Shown here piece by piece: positions 1-11,164 of a stretch of DNA of 64,000 nt. Where the stretch lies: contig OZ059897.1 in NCBI GenBank assembly GCA_964057225.1, positions 15,128,001-15,192,000 of the forward strand, given 5' to 3'. Source of the DNA: Auanema rhodensis (Eukaryota > Nematoda > Chromadorea > Rhabditida > Rhabditidae). Under the pieces are notes generated by a model. It was given only the letters and a program-made list of their open reading frames with translations, searched no databases and was not told the DNA's origin. The number at the start of each line of letters is the position of its first letter. Within the stretch, counting starts at the first letter, position 1. Both the position numbers and the translations under genes were made by a program.

Positions 1-3000
1 AAGAAGCTCAAATGAAGTATGTTATATCTATTTTCGTGTTTATTTTAATTTTTATAATTTATTATAGTTTTCGTAATATATATGTCTTCAGAAATGGTAT
101 CATAACTAATCCTAAAGCCTTATTTTCGTGCCCAGATTGTGGAAAAGGCATGACGAGTCAAAGAAATCTTCAGGTAGAATCTTATATTTTCATAAATAAA
201 TTTTAATAGATGAAAATTCTAAAAAGCAGTTAAGTGAATATTATTCAAAACTCAAATTTGCTTTTGCTTCGGAAAATTGAGAAAAGTTACGATAATATGT
301 TTCCAAGGTTACCACTTCTCAAACTCTTCTAGATAAAAAGTGATTGTAATCATTTTCTATAATTAAAAGATTTCGTTAAATGACTCACAAACTCAGCAAT
401 TTTCATATTCTATTCCTCAAATTACTTGTTGGAGTTATAACAATCAACTATTTGTTATAACATAAAAAACTCAAAAATTGAATAATTCAAATTAATGCAC
501 TGTTATTTCTATCATTATATTCTCGTATTATATATAATATAATATAGAAAAATAGTTTTATAAATTGATTTTAATATTTCGAAAATCGTTATGAAAGTTA
601 TAAAACAATAAACATCCAGTCTGTATAATTCCTATTGATTTTAGTAAAATATTTGTGGTCTTTTTGCAATAACATGAGAGAGAAAGTATTACAAACTAGG
701 TGCATATAACATACATTTAGCCTTTATAATTCCTACATACCTCCGATATTTGAAAATCCATATAATGCCATAATTTGTTTTAATTATAATCTAAAGCTTT
801 ATCCCATTTTATTACTGAGCCGAATATCAATACGATTAAGCTATGTCTTTTATATTTCAGCGCCATCGTCAAGCTTCATGTGCTAAGCGTATTCCGCCTG
901 ATACCCCACCTCCAGAAGATGACTCAGCTGTTCAAACCAGCTCAGATACAAGTCTACAGAACACGATGATTACTCTACCTGGAATGGATACTTTTTCGCA
1001 CAGTATGGGATCATTTAACATGCACTCTGAGGTAAATAAACTCTTTTCACTAAACTAAAAATAATTTATTTTATATCCAAATAATTACTTGTTGACTTTT
1101 CAAATGTCTCCTTTTAGTAGCATTTATTGTTTCAGATGAATGATTGGTGTAGTAATGAGAGCTTTTCTCCTCCTCCACCTTCACAACCCCAACAAATATC
1201 TACGCAGCTGGATTCCACTGAATCTCTTGCTTTAGATACAGCGAGGTGAGATAATGTCGCATATATTTTAGTCAAAAGCATAATTTAGTCATATGTCCGA
1301 ATCTTGCTTAGCTCCATTGTCACTAGAAACGGACGACTCACACACTCATTCTAGTAGTGCATCACATTGTAGTTCCAATTCCGCAGGCAATTCGACACCT
1401 CAAGGATTATTCACGTAAGCGTTGTTAAATTTTTAGAGGGATATTGCATGAAGACTGATTATTGCTTAAGCTTTTTTGACAGTTCAAGATTTCACTTTAT
1501 TTTTATTATTCTAATTTCCACGCAAAATTGACGTGGTGACACCGTACTAATTTTCGTACAATTGCTTCGCACCAGCGGTTAATGCGCTTATTTACGTACC
1601 ACAAATTTTTAATACAAGGCGGTAAAGAAAATAGTTTTCCTAATTAAAGTTCATAAATTTATGAAAAAGTTATCTTTTTGCAATTATTTTTATATTACCG
1701 AACTTTTCTCTCTTTTGGCAATTTAGTGAGACGTCATTTTGCAGATGTGGTTCATGCAAGAAGTCAGTTTGTTCATTCCGCAGTCTCAAAAGACATCATA
1801 CCACCTGCAAACAATTCATAGCTGAATTTGGTCCCCCAGAAAATGAGTATGTCTATAATCGTATTTTTGAAATTTCTACAATATATAGATGTTGTAATTT
1901 CGTTGTGTTTGTTTGTTGTCATTTTAGTTCAAGAGCAAAGCCGAAATCGCACTTCAAATGTAAAGCTAGCTCTGATAAAGAGAATGAGCCAACCCCGCAC
2001 CTTAGCTCTGGCTCAATTGGAATTTGGCCGGTGTTTCCTTCAAGTGTTTCAAAGGAGGATGAGCATCTGATGTTACCTTCAACTTCTACATCTTCGCTGT
2101 CAACTTTTTCATCGTCATCTTCATCATCGCCTGCTGCTTCAGAGACAAGTAGTGTTACTGGTGAAACGATCATTGCTGTTCTTAATGACGGGTGTGTCCA
2201 TTAGTTTTGTGCTTAGTGCTTTGTGACTGATTGTTAGCAATATCCCCAAATATCATAGTATATATTAGCGTTTAAAACATCGTGTCTATTTTAGAAAAGT
2301 TGTTCCGACTGGTGGAGCAAATGTTTGTGCTGATTGTAATCGGCAGTTATGTTCCGCTAGTAACCTCAAACGCCATCGAGCAACATGTAAAATAGCTATT
2401 CAAAAGTAAGTGTTTTCACAATTCTTTTAATTAATTTTCATTTTTTCTTTTTTTTTCAGTGCTCGCCTCGGTGCAAGCTCTCCCAGTTCGCAACCTTCAA
2501 CCCCAAGATCTTCCACAGATGGACCTGAAAAAGATGTGCCTCATCAGCCTACGACAAGAAATAGTTCGGCTCGGTTTGCTGCTGCAGAACAAGTATGCTG
2601 TTCCTTTCAATTACCTGAATTAAATTTAAAATTATAGAGAGTAACACGGCAATCGCAAGCTAGCACGGCGGCTAGTCTGCTACTTAATGATCCTGAGTTA
2701 CAACAGAAACCATGGGTATAATAAGCATTGAATTTGAGTTTCAAGCTCTATATTTCAGATAACAGTTGGCGAACATCTTAGAGCACAACATCACAAAGCT
2801 AAATTGACTGAAGGTCACAAAGATGTAGATACATCGCCATCTACTGCTGCCGCCTCTTCCACAACAACTACCAATTCAACAACTTCGGCTTCATCCTCCA
2901 CTAATAATCAAAACAATGCAAGTTCTACTAACAACAACGGTAGCAACTCAAATGGTGCTTCTGGAAATTCTGCTAATTCGCAAATAACTGCACGTGTTAC

Positions 3001-6000
3001 ATACTACAAACTTGATGTACGTTGAATCTATGAGTTTAACTTTTATCTCATTACTTATAGAACATGCGTCCAGTTATTGTGGCTAAGCCAAAAACAGACA
3101 TTCAGATAAATGATAACTTGTCTCATTTGAATAAAAACAACCGATTCGGAGTGGACAAGGTTTGATTTTTTTTTTATTTAAAAAAAAAAATTTGTTCATA
3201 CTAATTATATTTAGAACTCTATTGATTTGTCGAAAAAAACTGACAGGAAGGATGACATTCCTCAAGTCAATGCGGTAGACCAGAAGAAATGGTAACTGTG
3301 AAGTTTCTTATTTATATTTCAATTGTATGCAATTCAGGAAAATAGCCCAGGTGCCTTTAAATGGTGAAAGCCTTGAAAAGAAAAAACCATTGGAAAGCAT
3401 TATTACTACTCAACCTCTTAGCAAGTACGTGAAATAGCAATCAATCGCTTTTTTCATTAATATGAATTCTTTTACCCATGAAATGTACACGGCGGTTGCA
3501 TTCAGATATAATTCTTTCATATATAGCATATAAATTCAATTTTAGTGAACGGCTGGCTGGATTAGCTGAACCTATGATATTTCCTGATAATCGTACTATC
3601 CATCGAGCCTCGTACCCCGGACAAGAATTCCAATGTCCAGAATGTAAAAAGAAGTATTGCCCTATTATTATATAAATTTCGAATTATTGATATTTTAGTT
3701 ATTCGTGCCGAAAAAATGTTAAACGACATCGTATGGCTGTTCATAAGCTCACTGCGGATGAGATCGCGCGGTTTCCTGCTGTTCCTTGCACATCGGCCGT
3801 TCAAGTTCCAACACCAACGCTATCCACTGTTGCAGCTTCATCGCTAGCTGCAAGTGGTCGCTTACCTCTTTCAAGCATTCCTAAAGTAAGCACAAAGTGT
3901 GACTATAAAACTGAGGTTATCCCACTGTCTCCTACATCTTCGATCAAACCAGGCGGAATTCGATATTGTTTGAAAGTAAGTTTTTAACTATTTATATTTT
4001 AATATGTTTTTGAATTCAGAGTCTCTCAGAAGAAGATGATGTTTCTAGTTGGTGTCGACCATCTGATTATGATGAAGAAACAGCGGAGACTGCTCGAATT
4101 GCTGCTGAATTGAAACGAAGTGCTGAACAAGAAGTAATTGTAGCCTGTATTGAACTTTTTCTTTAACACAAGTTTATTTCAGGTAGCTGAATTTGAAGGC
4201 AAACGACCTCGAACAGAGTTAGCTGAAGCTGATACTACATTTCATGAAGAATCAGAACAGTACACAACGATATTTTGACTTTGATTTAACTATTTTTTCC
4301 AGCAATCTGGTAAGATCTCATCATTCATCTCCTGGAGTCATGGTAAGCTCTTCATTGGGCTCTAACAATTCGCTGAATGCCCAATCTTTGCCATCAATAT
4401 CTTCTTGGATAGAATCTAGTAAACGTAATGCTCTTTATCTTGGACTTTTGTAAATAAGCTGTTTTAGCATTAACAGTAGATATTCCTCCGCTTGGCGCAA
4501 CTCGTTCTGCTAATTCAAGTCCATCTTACCGACAACGTCGTCAGTTTTTAAATGAAAATAGTACCAGGTAATTTATTCAGTACATAATGTATGTATCTTA
4601 TTGTTCGTATTATAGAATTCTATCTTCTGATTACTCTAATCGGCGACCTCAACAGTACAGCTCACTCAGTTCAGATCGTTCAAATGCTGTAACTGCTCCA
4701 TCCTCTCTGTATAACGAAAATTTTACAGTGGTAAACTTTTTTTAATTATGACATTTGTTATGTTTAAATTTAAGAATACTCTAAACACCGCTGATCCTCT
4801 TTTGGGTCACAGTGTTAACACTGTGAATCAACGTGCTGAAGATGAATGGTATCGTATTCCCGAAGATGTTCCTGATAGCACTACCAGTCAGAGGTTTGAC
4901 CTTTCTTTCCTGTCACCTCTTCTTATTCTCCGATTTTAGATTGAAATTTGTGTGTGTTGATCGATCCACTTCTCCTGTTCATATTGATCATGGAAGTTCT
5001 GGACTTAGTATGCCTGAAACTCGAAAAAGAAGTTTATCAGGCAGTAGTTCAATTGGCAATGCCTCAGGCTATACTCAGTCTGACCCTAAGCAAGCACGTC
5101 ATTTATGTCAGGTAAGTATTTGGGCAAATCTTTGCCTGGATTTCTTTTCATTAAGTGTAAAAAAACAAAGTGATATACAGTTACAAGTTCTAATCCTTGC
5201 TTGTTTTGCATCTTGTCTTTAGTTTTTTTTATGTTCAAAACTAAGTAAAGCTTTCAAGGCTTAGAATGCCAGGCGTTCACATTTTTCTTAACATACAGCT
5301 TCGATTTTTCGTTTGATTGCACGCTTCAAATACCCCTTAGTGCTCGTGATAAAAAAAACTATATAGATACATATGTATACATATATTTGTGAGTTTGATG
5401 TTATTGTGTTCAGTGGAATCCGTCAACTACATCTTCCAAGTCATCTGCTGTTTTTTTGCATGCAGCGACGTCTACCTCTCAATCCATAACACGTCAAACT
5501 TCCACAAGTTCCCCAATGCTCAATACTGCCATGGTTAATCAGAAGGCCATCCCTACGGCATCAGAATACGTACCTCCGCTTCAATCAGATATGTTGGATC
5601 TGTCAACTCCGGATTGCATGTCCTTCTCTATCACACTTGCCGAGCTTAGGACAGCGAGCGCCACATCTCCTAATCCGGGTTCTTGCGGCTTCTCGCCCAG
5701 CTTTCACCTACCAGCTATTGCTGATTGGTTCAAAAGTTCTTCCCCAAACTATAAAGTTCTTCATGAACTATAAAAAAGCTGATTGTGCTTTTGTGTTGTG
5801 TTGTACTACTGCATTCCAGTTAGTCAATTTCTAATAGTCTATACCCTTTCCAGTAGCACATTTTAACCATATTAATGATTTTTCACTATTGGCTCTTTTA
5901 ATATGTAGAACTTCATATTTCTATTCTCCCCAAAATTTTTATAGCTTTCCTGTATTATCTACCTCATTGACTCAGCTAACTGTTTTCGGGTCAATTTTTC

Positions 6001-7107
6001 TCTTTTTCATAAAATTTAATTAAGTATTTCGTGAATTAATACATAGTTTACCCTAGATAGCTTTTGTTAGAAATGTTATTTATTTTTGTTTTGTCTTGTA
6101 TCTATTTTGTAAATCTATTCCGTACTTCTGGTCTCTGATTTGGACGTGTATTTCTTGTTCTCTCCAGCATCTGTTTCTTCAGTTTGCCCATTTTTTATCA
6201 CATGAAACTGGTGTTAAAATCTGTTTCAATACGGATAAAACAAATATTCTGTGTATCAAAGTGTTTTTTTTTTGTGTTAAGCAATTACTCATAGAGTTCT
6301 CTTGAAAGATACGTATTTGAAATATTTTGTTAATTCAGGCTTGCGGAAAATTCTACTCATCTGAATGGAATCTCGAAAGGCATAAACGCGAAAGTTGCCC
6401 AACGAAGCCAGGAGAGGAAGGGTCAGTCATTAGGCTAATCCTTCAAATATATTGAGTTCTCCTATTACAGATGCCTCAATCACATACCATACCCCGAGGA
6501 AGTTACATTATTATTGAATGGAAAACGCTATATAGTCTCTCGGAACACAATATCTAACGACTTTGGATCATTTCAAACTTTCTTCAGTGCTTATGATTTG
6601 AATGGTGGTGAAATCATACTAGATGTTGATGCAAATGATTTCCGTGTTGTTGTTGATATATTCAACAAACCACATTCTATTTCCGGTATGTTTTAAACAA
6701 TATATTTCATAATTTTAATGTAAACTCTTTTAGCTAATAATATTGATCTTGTGACTCATGTATCAGATCGTCTTAAAATTCCTGTTGTTTTTGATCTTTG
6801 CGTCAAATATATATCGGAGGAAGTGAGTATTACATTCTCAACCTCGGTAAATTAAAAAATATTTTTTCAGTTACCTAAAATTTCTGTGATGCATGCTCTC
6901 CGCTTAGCGGATGAGTATCGTTTTTTGGGACTGAAACAACGTCTCCTTGATTCGATTTCTATTGATGTTTTTCGGTAATAACACAATGTTGAATACATAA
7001 TCTACTTAATATTAATTTTTAGATCTCTCTCTGCTGACCACAATTACAAATTGTTAGATGCAGAGCTAAAAGCAGAGCTACTGGAGAAATGGGGAACGTT
7101 TTTGTAG
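1..7107 (+). CDS. Multi-zinc-finger (C2HC) protein with C-terminal BTB domain, 5' end outside window
   Basis: Probable nuclear DNA-binding or adaptor protein. My splice model has 28 coding exons (1-16, 92-173, 861-1031, 1136-1245, 1289-1414, 1727-1846, 1928-2191, 2295-2405, 2460-2592, 2638-2715, 2759-3016, 3061-3159, 3215-3291, 3338-3424, 3546-3653, 3699-3975, 4020-4133, 4183-4259, 4303-4424, 4468-4567, 4616-4730, 4775-4893, 4940-5111, 6339-6421, 6471-6685, 6734-6822, 6871-6974, 7023-7107) giving about 1,169 visible residues in one frame. Five fingers share C-x2-C-x12-H: residues about 18-39, 176-196, 306-326, 608-630 and 977-998. Four end in Cys (C2HC) and the fourth in His. Between them lie long Ser/Thr/Asn-rich linkers. 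Residues about 1013-1085 look like a BTB/POZ fold, followed by a helical BACK-like tail. BTB normally precedes fingers, so the order is unusual. I do not recognise an orthologue. Exons are supported by frame and splice sites only. Confidence 0.8.
5414..5773 (+). CDS. Alternative terminal exon of the zinc-finger/BTB gene
   Basis: This exon follows an acceptor ending TTGTGTTCAG, continues the frame of the exon ending at 5111, and runs 119 codons to a TAA at 5771-5773. The tail is Ser/Thr-rich with no domain I recognise. The competing splice from 5111 to 6339 completes a fifth zinc finger (CQ then ACGK) and leads to the BTB. Use of 5414-5773 would therefore give a shorter protein with four fingers and no BTB. 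It lies inside an intron of 1,227 nt, far longer than the gene's typical 43-50 nt introns. The alternative is that it is only an open stretch of intron, but its clean acceptor, matching phase and codon content argue for real use. Confidence 0.55.
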   Translation, partial: WNPSTTSSKSSAVFLHAATSTSQSITRQTSTSSPMLNTAMVNQKAIPTASEYVPPLQSDMLDLSTPDCMSFSITLAELRTASATSPNPGSCGFSPSFHLPAIADWFKSSSPNYKVLHEL

Positions 7108-7868
7108 TTGGTCACATAGTTATTCAGAGTTCCGTTGTCGAAGTTCTGTCAAAAAGAAACTATCATTACTACCTCATAAACCAGTCATTACGATTCTCAA
7201 GCATTGAAACCTCATATTATTTCTTTCAAATTGGCCCTGAAAAGATTTCTATTCAATTTGCTGTAATTGTAAGTACAGCTATCTAATTTCTTTCGAGTGA
7301 TATCGGTGTCTCTTTTACGTAAATAAGATGTTACTTCAGTTTTTACATGTATGTTTCCCTAGTCTTTGTACGCACATATATAAATATATATATTTTTTCT
7401 ATAGAAATTCTTAAGTTTTTTACGATGTTCTGTGTACTTTCGATGAATTTATCCCAGTGACCTCAAAGCCGATATTTGCAAAACAGGCTTCTTTTACTGA
7501 TTGTTTATATCTTTGTTATTTTTGAATAGAAAAGTGTGCTCTTCTATATTTTGCTCTAAGCACAAGCTCCTTTCAAATTGATCTCTTAAATGTATTCAAC
7601 TAGAGCCTTCTCCACCAAGAAAAATAATTTTTCTTGGTACATTTTTACAACTTGCCCCATCTCTTTTCCCATATCATAGTTGGTGTGATCATTCTTAGCA
7701 GATTGTTGTTTTATGTTTCTATAGATTGTCGAGCATAGTAAACAAAATATTAAGTTTATGACTGTTTTAGTTTTGTTCTTGGGTGTTTGATAATTCATTT
7801 AAAAATATCTCCAAAATACAAAATAATCATGATTCATCAAAGAATTTGAAGGATCTGCTCATACGTGA
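7108..7868. other. 3' UTR and intergenic stretch
   Basis: AT-rich sequence after the BTB gene stop. It probably holds that gene's 3' UTR and the promoter or trans-splice region of the small membrane-protein gene. Short open frames here show no domain, and I see no RNA gene. Confidence 0.5.
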
Positions 7869-8242
7869 ATGGCAGTACTGGGATACGAAAATGGTGAAAC
7901 TTTGATATATGTTACATGTGTAGAAAATTGTGAAACACAACTTCTATTTGAAATAGTTTTTTGTTGAAATTCGAAATAATTTAAAAACACAGTTTTGGGT
8001 TTGAATTCTGATTTCCAGATGGCTTCATTTGCTTCATTTTGGTTTCATTAACATTTGCAGCCATGCTTATAGGTTATTTAGTTACTTATTGTGCTATGTT
8101 ATACGTTCAAAGAAGGTTGGCCATGATAGTTAAAAATTATTTATTTATTCTTTATGTTGCTTATAGATATCAACAATACATTCTTAAAAGGGGCCAATTT
8201 CAACATAGATTAGCTTTGGCACATCATGAACACTGTGATTAA
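7869..8242 (+). CDS. Small single-span membrane protein, three exons
   Basis: Exons 7869-7893, 8019-8115 and 8167-8242 join in phase to 65 residues. The first coding exon is only 25 nt, starts at an ATG and ends at a GTGAAA donor. The product has a ten-residue polar N-terminus, one hydrophobic segment (about residues 11-37) and a basic, His-rich tail ending HHEHCD, so it is probably an integral membrane microprotein. I recognise no family. The splice phases work only with this first exon, which is the main support for the start. The gene converges on the minus-strand Ly6 gene, with 50 bp between the two stop codons. Confidence 0.6.
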
Positions 8243-8292
8243 ATATTATGTGTACTACGTTAATATAATGATTATTAGTTTTAAGCTTACAA

Positions 8293-8987
8293 TTATAAAT
8301 TTATAAATAATATAATAAATGTTAATAAAAATGATGTGATGAATCTTAAAGTATTGATTGAATTACAGAAGTCTTTCTTGCAATAGCACTCCCTTATTGT
8401 CTGTAAAAAAATTCAATTGATTAATCTTTTATCGAAATACTAGTGAACCTTTTTATATGTTGCAGTGCTTGAGGTATCCACATCCTTACACCCAATTTTA
8501 GGACTAATTTTATTTTCTTTAAAACAACCCTGGAAAATATTTAAAATTTTTAACAAATAACAACAAAGTTATAACCTTCTCATATGTAGTGTACTTAAAA
8601 TTCATTTTTTCATACTTTATATCGTATAATACTAAATAAATACTTTAAGAGAGAAGTGTATATTTGTAAATTACCAGTTCGCTTGGTACAAAAAAGTCCC
8701 TCAGAACATGAGCTAGCTTTATCCTTACAATTTCCCTGAAATATGTTGTTTTATATTGTTTGATGATGCTGCGTACATGAACAGGAAACGATATATTTAA
8801 AGTGTCAATGATATTCACTGCATCATATGTTGGAGCTGAATCAGCACCAGCACAAACATGACAGGTCAACGAAGAAGCTCCTTTAATTAATTATAATCGT
8901 TTTTCTCGACCTGGAAATCAAAAAAATACCTGATATGAATGCTATTAAGATAAAATATCGAAAAACGAGATTCCTGTAGGCCGACAT
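8293..8987 (-). CDS. Ly6/uPAR-type three-finger protein, probably GPI-anchored
   Basis: Six exons on the minus strand (8930-8987, 8777-8880, 8675-8735, 8576-8631, 8449-8529, 8293-8400) give 155 residues. There is an N-terminal signal peptide (residues 1 to about 22), then a domain that opens with CHVC and closes with ECYCKKDFCN. The ten cysteines and the closing C-x-C-x4-C-N pattern are typical of Ly6/uPAR three-finger domains. The last 20 residues are hydrophobic and end the protein, as in a GPI-attachment signal. Family members act at the cell surface, often on ion channels or receptors; the partner here is unknown. An ATG further upstream would put residues before the signal peptide, so I chose the one at 8987. 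The short exon 8576-8631 is needed to keep the frame and restores normal cysteine spacing. Confidence 0.75.
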
Positions 8988-9659
8988 CGTAGCAAATACA
9001 TCGAAGTATCCTGGTAACAGATTTAAACGTTGTGAAGGATTGCATAAATAATGGAAAAGCCTTTGTAGCATTAGTGAATGTATCTCAATAGCTCAACAAT
9101 TGACATGCATATATTTACATACACCAAGGTTTTTGAGTTTTAGTGTTTTTGAAAATAGAAAGATCACGAGCTTAAAATCAAAATCCTGTGAACAATCTAA
9201 TAAAAATAAGTTGAATATAATGGTTGGTGTAACTAAAATATATGATATAACATATACAATGCATATTTTACGAAAATTTATTTAAATTTTTGAGAATTAG
9301 TTTTATTAACAAAACTTAACAAATAGCCTTTTTGTTTAATTTAAATTTATTTTAGTAACTACACTTGTTGAGTTTTATTTCAATCGATCTTTTGATAATA
9401 AATTCAAATATTTTTGGCCTCAAGCTTACCACATGTTGTATTGATTATGATATGAATAAAACGTTTCTATGATTTTAGCAAAAATTCTCCCTCCTTAAAA
9501 CCTTATAATATGAGCTTATGTAACGTGTAATAATTACGTCATCTTTCGACTATACGCGCTTGTGTCGATTCAACAGCCACAACATTTTCGTCCTGTTTTG
9601 AATTTAACATAAATATTTATAAACTTTAAAAAGTTTCTTAACTCGTATTCTTTTGAAAT
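8988..9659. promoter_or_regulatory. Shared divergent upstream region of the Ly6 and SARAF genes
   Basis: About 670 bp of AT-rich sequence between two divergently oriented start codons. It must hold the upstream signals of both genes. I see no convincing coding exon or RNA gene, and no specific factor site that stands out. Confidence 0.4.
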
Positions 9660-10858
9660 ATGAAAGAAAAAATCTTTGTTATTGCTATAATTTTGTTTGT
9701 TACTGATTTAACAGGTATGTCTTATATTATTCTGTTATTAAAGTTTAATATTATTATTTAGAATGTCATCAAAAAGTTTTACTTGAAAATGTGAAAACAC
9801 TAACTTTGAAAAAGGATCAAATGACTTCTGGTTAATCTTTGTTATAATATAACAAAAATATATCTATATAGGTAGAAGAAACAGTCCTGTCCCTCAAATA
9901 AAGTGCGTGGGGGGTTCTGCTAAAGGAAAATTTATTCCTAAAGTTGTTCAGTGCACTCAAACTGGCCATGATGGTTTGGATTACCAATGGCGTTGTACCG
10001 CGGATTTACCTCAAGAGTTGGAATTCGGAGAGGTAAATTGGTAACTAGGAAACAAAAATTTCTCTTTCTTCAGGTTACCGTCAATTGTGAGGGGTATACT
10101 CACCCAGAAGATCCATACATTCTCGCAGGGTCATGCGGAGTATGTTTAATATTTTAGAATTTTTTTAAGTTAACAAATTCAGTTGGAATATAATCTCGAA
10201 TACAGAGCTGAAAACTATGCTGAAAAGGATTACAAGGAAAGAAAATCTAGGAATGCGACATCGTAATTCATTAAAATCCTTCTCACATAATGTTGATTTT
10301 GAAGAATTCTCGAAAATGTTGTTCCATGGATTGTCGTAGTGTTTATTCTTTTCGTTCTTTATCAAACTCTTTTCTCTAGTAATAATTCGGAAACTCATCA
10401 AGGTTTGTTGATTAATTTATATATGTCTAAATGTATAAAATAGGAAGAGGTGGAAATGGTTTTGATCATGGACCTGGCTACCCACCTAATGATCCACGTG
10501 GACCTCCTCCAGGATACGATGATATTTTTGGCAAAAAAACAAATTCAAATTGTAATTCAGCTAATCAAGCTGCAGATGGTCCAGGCTTTTGGACTGGAGC
10601 TGGATTAGGAGCATTAGGAGGATATATGTTTGGCAGACAACAAGGAACTAGGTTACATGCTTTGATATAAAATTTTCATAACAATTTGTGTTTAGCGCAC
10701 CACGCAGACAATCCAGTCCTGTTTCCGACCATTATGCTTCTGATTCTTTCGGTACTTCTACATCATCATCTGAAATGCAATCTTCTACTGGTAATGAGAA
10801 TACTGTTATTATTTTCTCAGTTTCTTTTTCAGGTTACGGCGGAACTAGACGACGATAA
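9660..10858 (+). CDS. SARAF: SARAF, store-operated calcium entry regulator
   Basis: An ER membrane protein that promotes slow inactivation of STIM/Orai calcium entry in animals. Nine exons (9660-9714, 9762-9830, 9872-10032, 10074-10139, 10183-10262, 10305-10402, 10444-10651, 10696-10790, 10833-10858) give 285 residues. Visible features are a signal peptide, the luminal SARAF domain with the motifs SPVPQIKCVGGSA and GSCGLEYNL, one transmembrane span (VPWIVVVFILFVLYQTLF), a Pro/Gly-rich cytosolic tail with GPGFWTG, and the C-terminal GYGGTRRR, which is also the end of vertebrate SARAF. An AATAAA at 11053 is followed after about 107 bp by the DNAJC16 ATG, which suggests SARAF is the first gene of an operon. 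Confidence 0.93.
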
Positions 10859-11052
10859 GAATTCTCTTTAGTTAAAATTGTGGTATATTTGTATTAAAAC
10901 TAATATTGTTGTTCAACTATTTATTCAATATATATGCTTAATACTTGAGTGAATGAGCGTTTTTTAAACTGAATGCTCTGTCATATAGATCTGAAGTCTG
11001 CTCTGTTGACATTGTCATAGACCTTTAATATTGTAAGTACTTGCAGCTGATC

Positions 11053-11058
11053 AATAAA
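11053..11058 (+). terminator. Poly(A) signal of SARAF, operon-type spacing
   Basis: AATAAA 195 nt after the SARAF stop. A T-rich stretch and acceptors (TTTATTTAG, CTACCACAG) follow at about 11,130-11,155, just before the DNAJC16 ATG. This spacing resembles intercistronic regions of C. elegans operons. Confidence 0.55.
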
Positions 11059-11164
11059 GATTTATAAGCCTCAATGCATTTGCATATCTCATTCCTATAA
11101 TTTTCTAAAATCATTTGAAACTCATTTTTTTTATTTAGGTAATTTAACTACCACAGAAATAATT

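Noticed and set aside
12..206. 64-codon ORF with hydrophobic start at the window edge
   Set aside because: The hydrophobic part is read-through of an intron (17-91); the true exon begins at 92 and carries finger 1.
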